Under the pieces are notes generated by a model that saw only the letters and a program-made list of their open reading frames with translations, was not told where the DNA came from and did not search any database. DNA of 64,000 nucleotides from Halorientalis marina. GTDB lineage: Archaea > Halobacteriota > Halobacteria > Halobacteriales > Haloarculaceae. This document shows positions 62,611 through 64,000 of this stretch, piece after piece (position 1 is the stretch's first letter; each line of letters opens with the position of its first letter). The position numbers and the translations under genes were made by a program. The DNA lies in the NCBI RefSeq assembly GCF_023028345.1, contig NZ_CP095487.1, positions 930,001 to 994,000 of the forward strand, in the 5' to 3' direction.

Positions 62611-64000
62611 TCACGCGAGGAAGAAGATGAGCATCGAGACGGCGAAGACTGCGAGGATGAACACGGCCGCGAGCGCCGATCCCATCGAGATCATGGCGTT
62701 GGCGTGGGAGGCCAGCGTCTCGGTGCGGTCGTTGCCGAAGACGGTCACCTCGGCGCGCTCGCTCGCCATGCCCGCCTCGACGGGTTCGAGGTCCTCGATG
62801 GCCCTGTCGGCGAGGTCCGTGACGATGGCGACCAGGTCCGCGTCGGGGATGGCCGCGCCGACCTGATTGTCGGCTTCGATGGTGTTGACGATGTGGGTGT
62901 CGGTGGTCATCACTTCGGCCTCGTCGACGCCCTGGATGGCGGCGACGATCTTCTCGCGCAGGCCCGGCTCCATGTTGTTCCCGTCGACGAGGACGTAGGC
63001 GGTCCGCTGGTCCGCGACCTCGAACACGGCAACGCGGACGCCCAGCGGGCCGATGCCGTCCTGTGGCTCCCAGTCCGTCTCCTCCCAGGCGACGCCCATT
63101 CGCAACTGACCCCGCTCGGCCGCGTCGAGTTCGTCGGCGAGCTTCCGGGCCCCCTGGATCATGTCGAAGGATCGTTTGCTCCCGGGACTGACGTGGCCGA
63201 GGTCGTCGCCCTCCAGCCCGTTGTTGCAGTTGTGCGCGTCGACGAGCATCACGTCGTCGATGCCCGCGGAGCGGGCCTCGGCGGCCGCCGAGAGGCCGAC
63301 CGCGTACTCCACGTCGTCGGCGAAGCCCGGGGAGTAGGTGGTGACGACGAAGGCGTCGTCGCCGAGTAACTGTCCGAGGAGCTTGGCGTCACCCTCGGTT
63401 GTGCGGATGCTGACGCTCGCCTCCGTGCCGAAGTCGATGTTCTCGTGTGCGGTCTCGGCGGCGTCGATGATGGTGTCGACCTCGCGTTCGGTCACGAGGT
63501 TGAAGTCGTGGCCGGCGGTGGCGTGGGGCGGGAAGGCCAGCCCCTCGGCCTGTCCGGCGACGCGCTCGGGGAGGTTCCCGCCGCCGATCTCGCCCATCGG
63601 CCCCGGGTGGATCATCGGCAGCACGAACCGCGCCTTCTCGGAGCCGTCGGACCGGCGAAAGGAGGTAACGGTGACCGGCACCATCGCGTCCTCGCCGATT
63701 TCCTCGAAGAAGTCCTCCAGTTCGCGGGTCCCCTCGGCGATGTGGCCGATGAAGCCCTGGATGAAATCGAGGACCGACACGTCGAGGCTGCGTTGCCAGG
63801 GGTAGTCGATGACGGTCAGGAACAGCCAGACTGCGCCGGCGTACAGCAGCGAGGTGGCCGCGAGGATGACGAAGTCGTCGGGCGTGATGATCAGCAGCTC
63901 CGGCGGGGCCTCCTGTGGCCGCGAGAGGTACGACCGCAGGAGCGGCCCCCGAATCTCGAAAAAGCGCATCGTCCCGCTGTAGATGAAAAGCAGGACGGCG
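62611..64000 (-). CDS. DUF2070 membrane protein, 5' end cut by window edge
   Basis: The C-terminal part of a polytopic archaeal DUF2070 protein. More than 460 codons are visible and the frame is open to the right edge; full-length members are about 600 residues with several N-terminal helices. Two hydrophobic segments are seen near the edge (AVLLFIYSG and FVILAATSLLYAGAVWLFLTVI), followed by a large soluble domain with VLPMIHPGPMGEIGGGNLPERV, a VDAHNCNNG motif and VDGNNMEPGLREKI, and a C-terminal membrane helix. The His/Asp/Asn-rich motifs look like a metal-dependent active site (inference). The ATG at 63969 is internal, not the start. Confidence 0.88.
   Translation of the reverse strand, partial: AVLLFIYSGTMRFFEIRGPLLRSYLSRPQEAPPELLIITPDDFVILAATSLLYAGAVWLFLTVIDYPWQRSLDVSVLDFIQGFIGHIAEGTRELEDFFEEIGEDAMVPVTVTSFRRSDGSEKARFVLPMIHPGPMGEIGGGNLPERVAGQAEGLAFPPHATAGHDFNLVTEREVDTIIDAAETAHENIDFGTEASVSIRTTEGDAKLLGQLLGDDAFVVTTYSPGFADDVEYAVGLSAAAEARSAGIDDVMLVDAHNCNNGLEGDDLGHVSPGSKRSFDMIQGARKLADELDAAERGQLRMGVAWEETDWEPQDGIGPLGVRVAVFEVADQRTAYVLVDGNNMEPGLREKIVAAIQGVDEAEVMTTDTHIVNTIEADNQVGAAIPDADLVAIVTDLADRAIEDLEPVEAGMASERAEVTVFGNDRTETLASHANAMISMGSALAAVFILAVFAVSMLIFFLA

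Overview
This window is chromosomal DNA from a halophilic archaeon (class Halobacteria, probably near Haloarculaceae; the species cannot be fixed by eye). The evidence is the very high GC content, Asp/Glu-rich and Lys-poor proteins, archaeal TATA-type promoters with mostly leaderless or short-leader genes, and archaea-only genes: RNA polymerase subunit P, eL43, the KEOPS subunit Pcc1, prefoldin beta, a PcrB-type prenylglyceryl phosphate synthase, pantoate kinase, 4-phosphopantoate-beta-alanine ligase, MfnA, ThiN-type regulators and GatB with an archaeal AspRS.

Layout, left to right. 0-13.5 kb: 3' part of metG (reverse strand), a DUF7504-type RecA-like protein, a VTT membrane protein, mfnA, two paralogous DUF7537 lipoproteins on either side of an SDR oxidoreductase, a 1-Cys peroxiredoxin, PEP synthase, a PhzF-like isomerase and an alpha/beta-hydrolase lipoprotein broken by a one-base frameshift. 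13.4-18.5 kb: the chromosome-organisation operon smc-scpA with a coiled-coil DUF7518 protein upstream and a tiny protein downstream. 18.5-22.1 kb: an AT-richer promoter island and a two-gene cassette, a Tat-exported 8-blade PQQ-type beta-propeller and a partner with a PGF-CTERM-like tail. This is the best candidate here for an undescribed system. 22.1-24.3 kb: a divergent HARP (protein-only RNase P homologue) / RNA ligase pair and a small membrane protein. 24.4-31.9 kb: gatB, a multi-pass membrane reading frame that runs without a stop into topA, the prenylglyceryl phosphate synthase and aspS.

31.9-41.7 kb: a UPF0175/PIN toxin-antitoxin-like pair, a BAAT-type hydrolase, then the CoA-pathway enzymes pantoate kinase and phosphopantoate-beta-alanine ligase with a 1032-residue membrane protein carrying 13 YegP (DUF1508) repeats between them, and a double-AAA ATPase translationally coupled to the ligase. 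41.7-46.5 kb: a 7TM histidine kinase, a HTH-ThiN regulator (ThiR type), thi4 with a conspicuous palindromic operator, and an archaemetzincin-like protein. 46.5-51.4 kb: a reverse-strand run of dcd, a second HTH-ThiN regulator, a methyltransferase and two tandem Hvo_1808-type lipoproteins with HExxH motifs. 51.4-64 kb: pth2, truD, a DUF2103 protein, two membrane proteins, the information-processing cluster eL43-rpoP-pcc1 and pfdB-DUF3194 (split by a Bat-type sensor/regulator and a DUF7344 winged-helix protein), a Thr-rich cell-surface protein, a zinc-ribbon membrane protein and a DUF2070 protein cut by the right edge.

The window is mostly housekeeping. Connected themes are CoA synthesis (mfnA for beta-alanine, pantoate kinase, the ligase), thiamine (ThiR, thi4, a second ThiN regulator), translation (metG, gatB/aspS, pth2, truD, eL43) and the cell surface (at least six exported or lipidated proteins). 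I saw no tRNA, rRNA, CRISPR array, insertion sequence or integrase.
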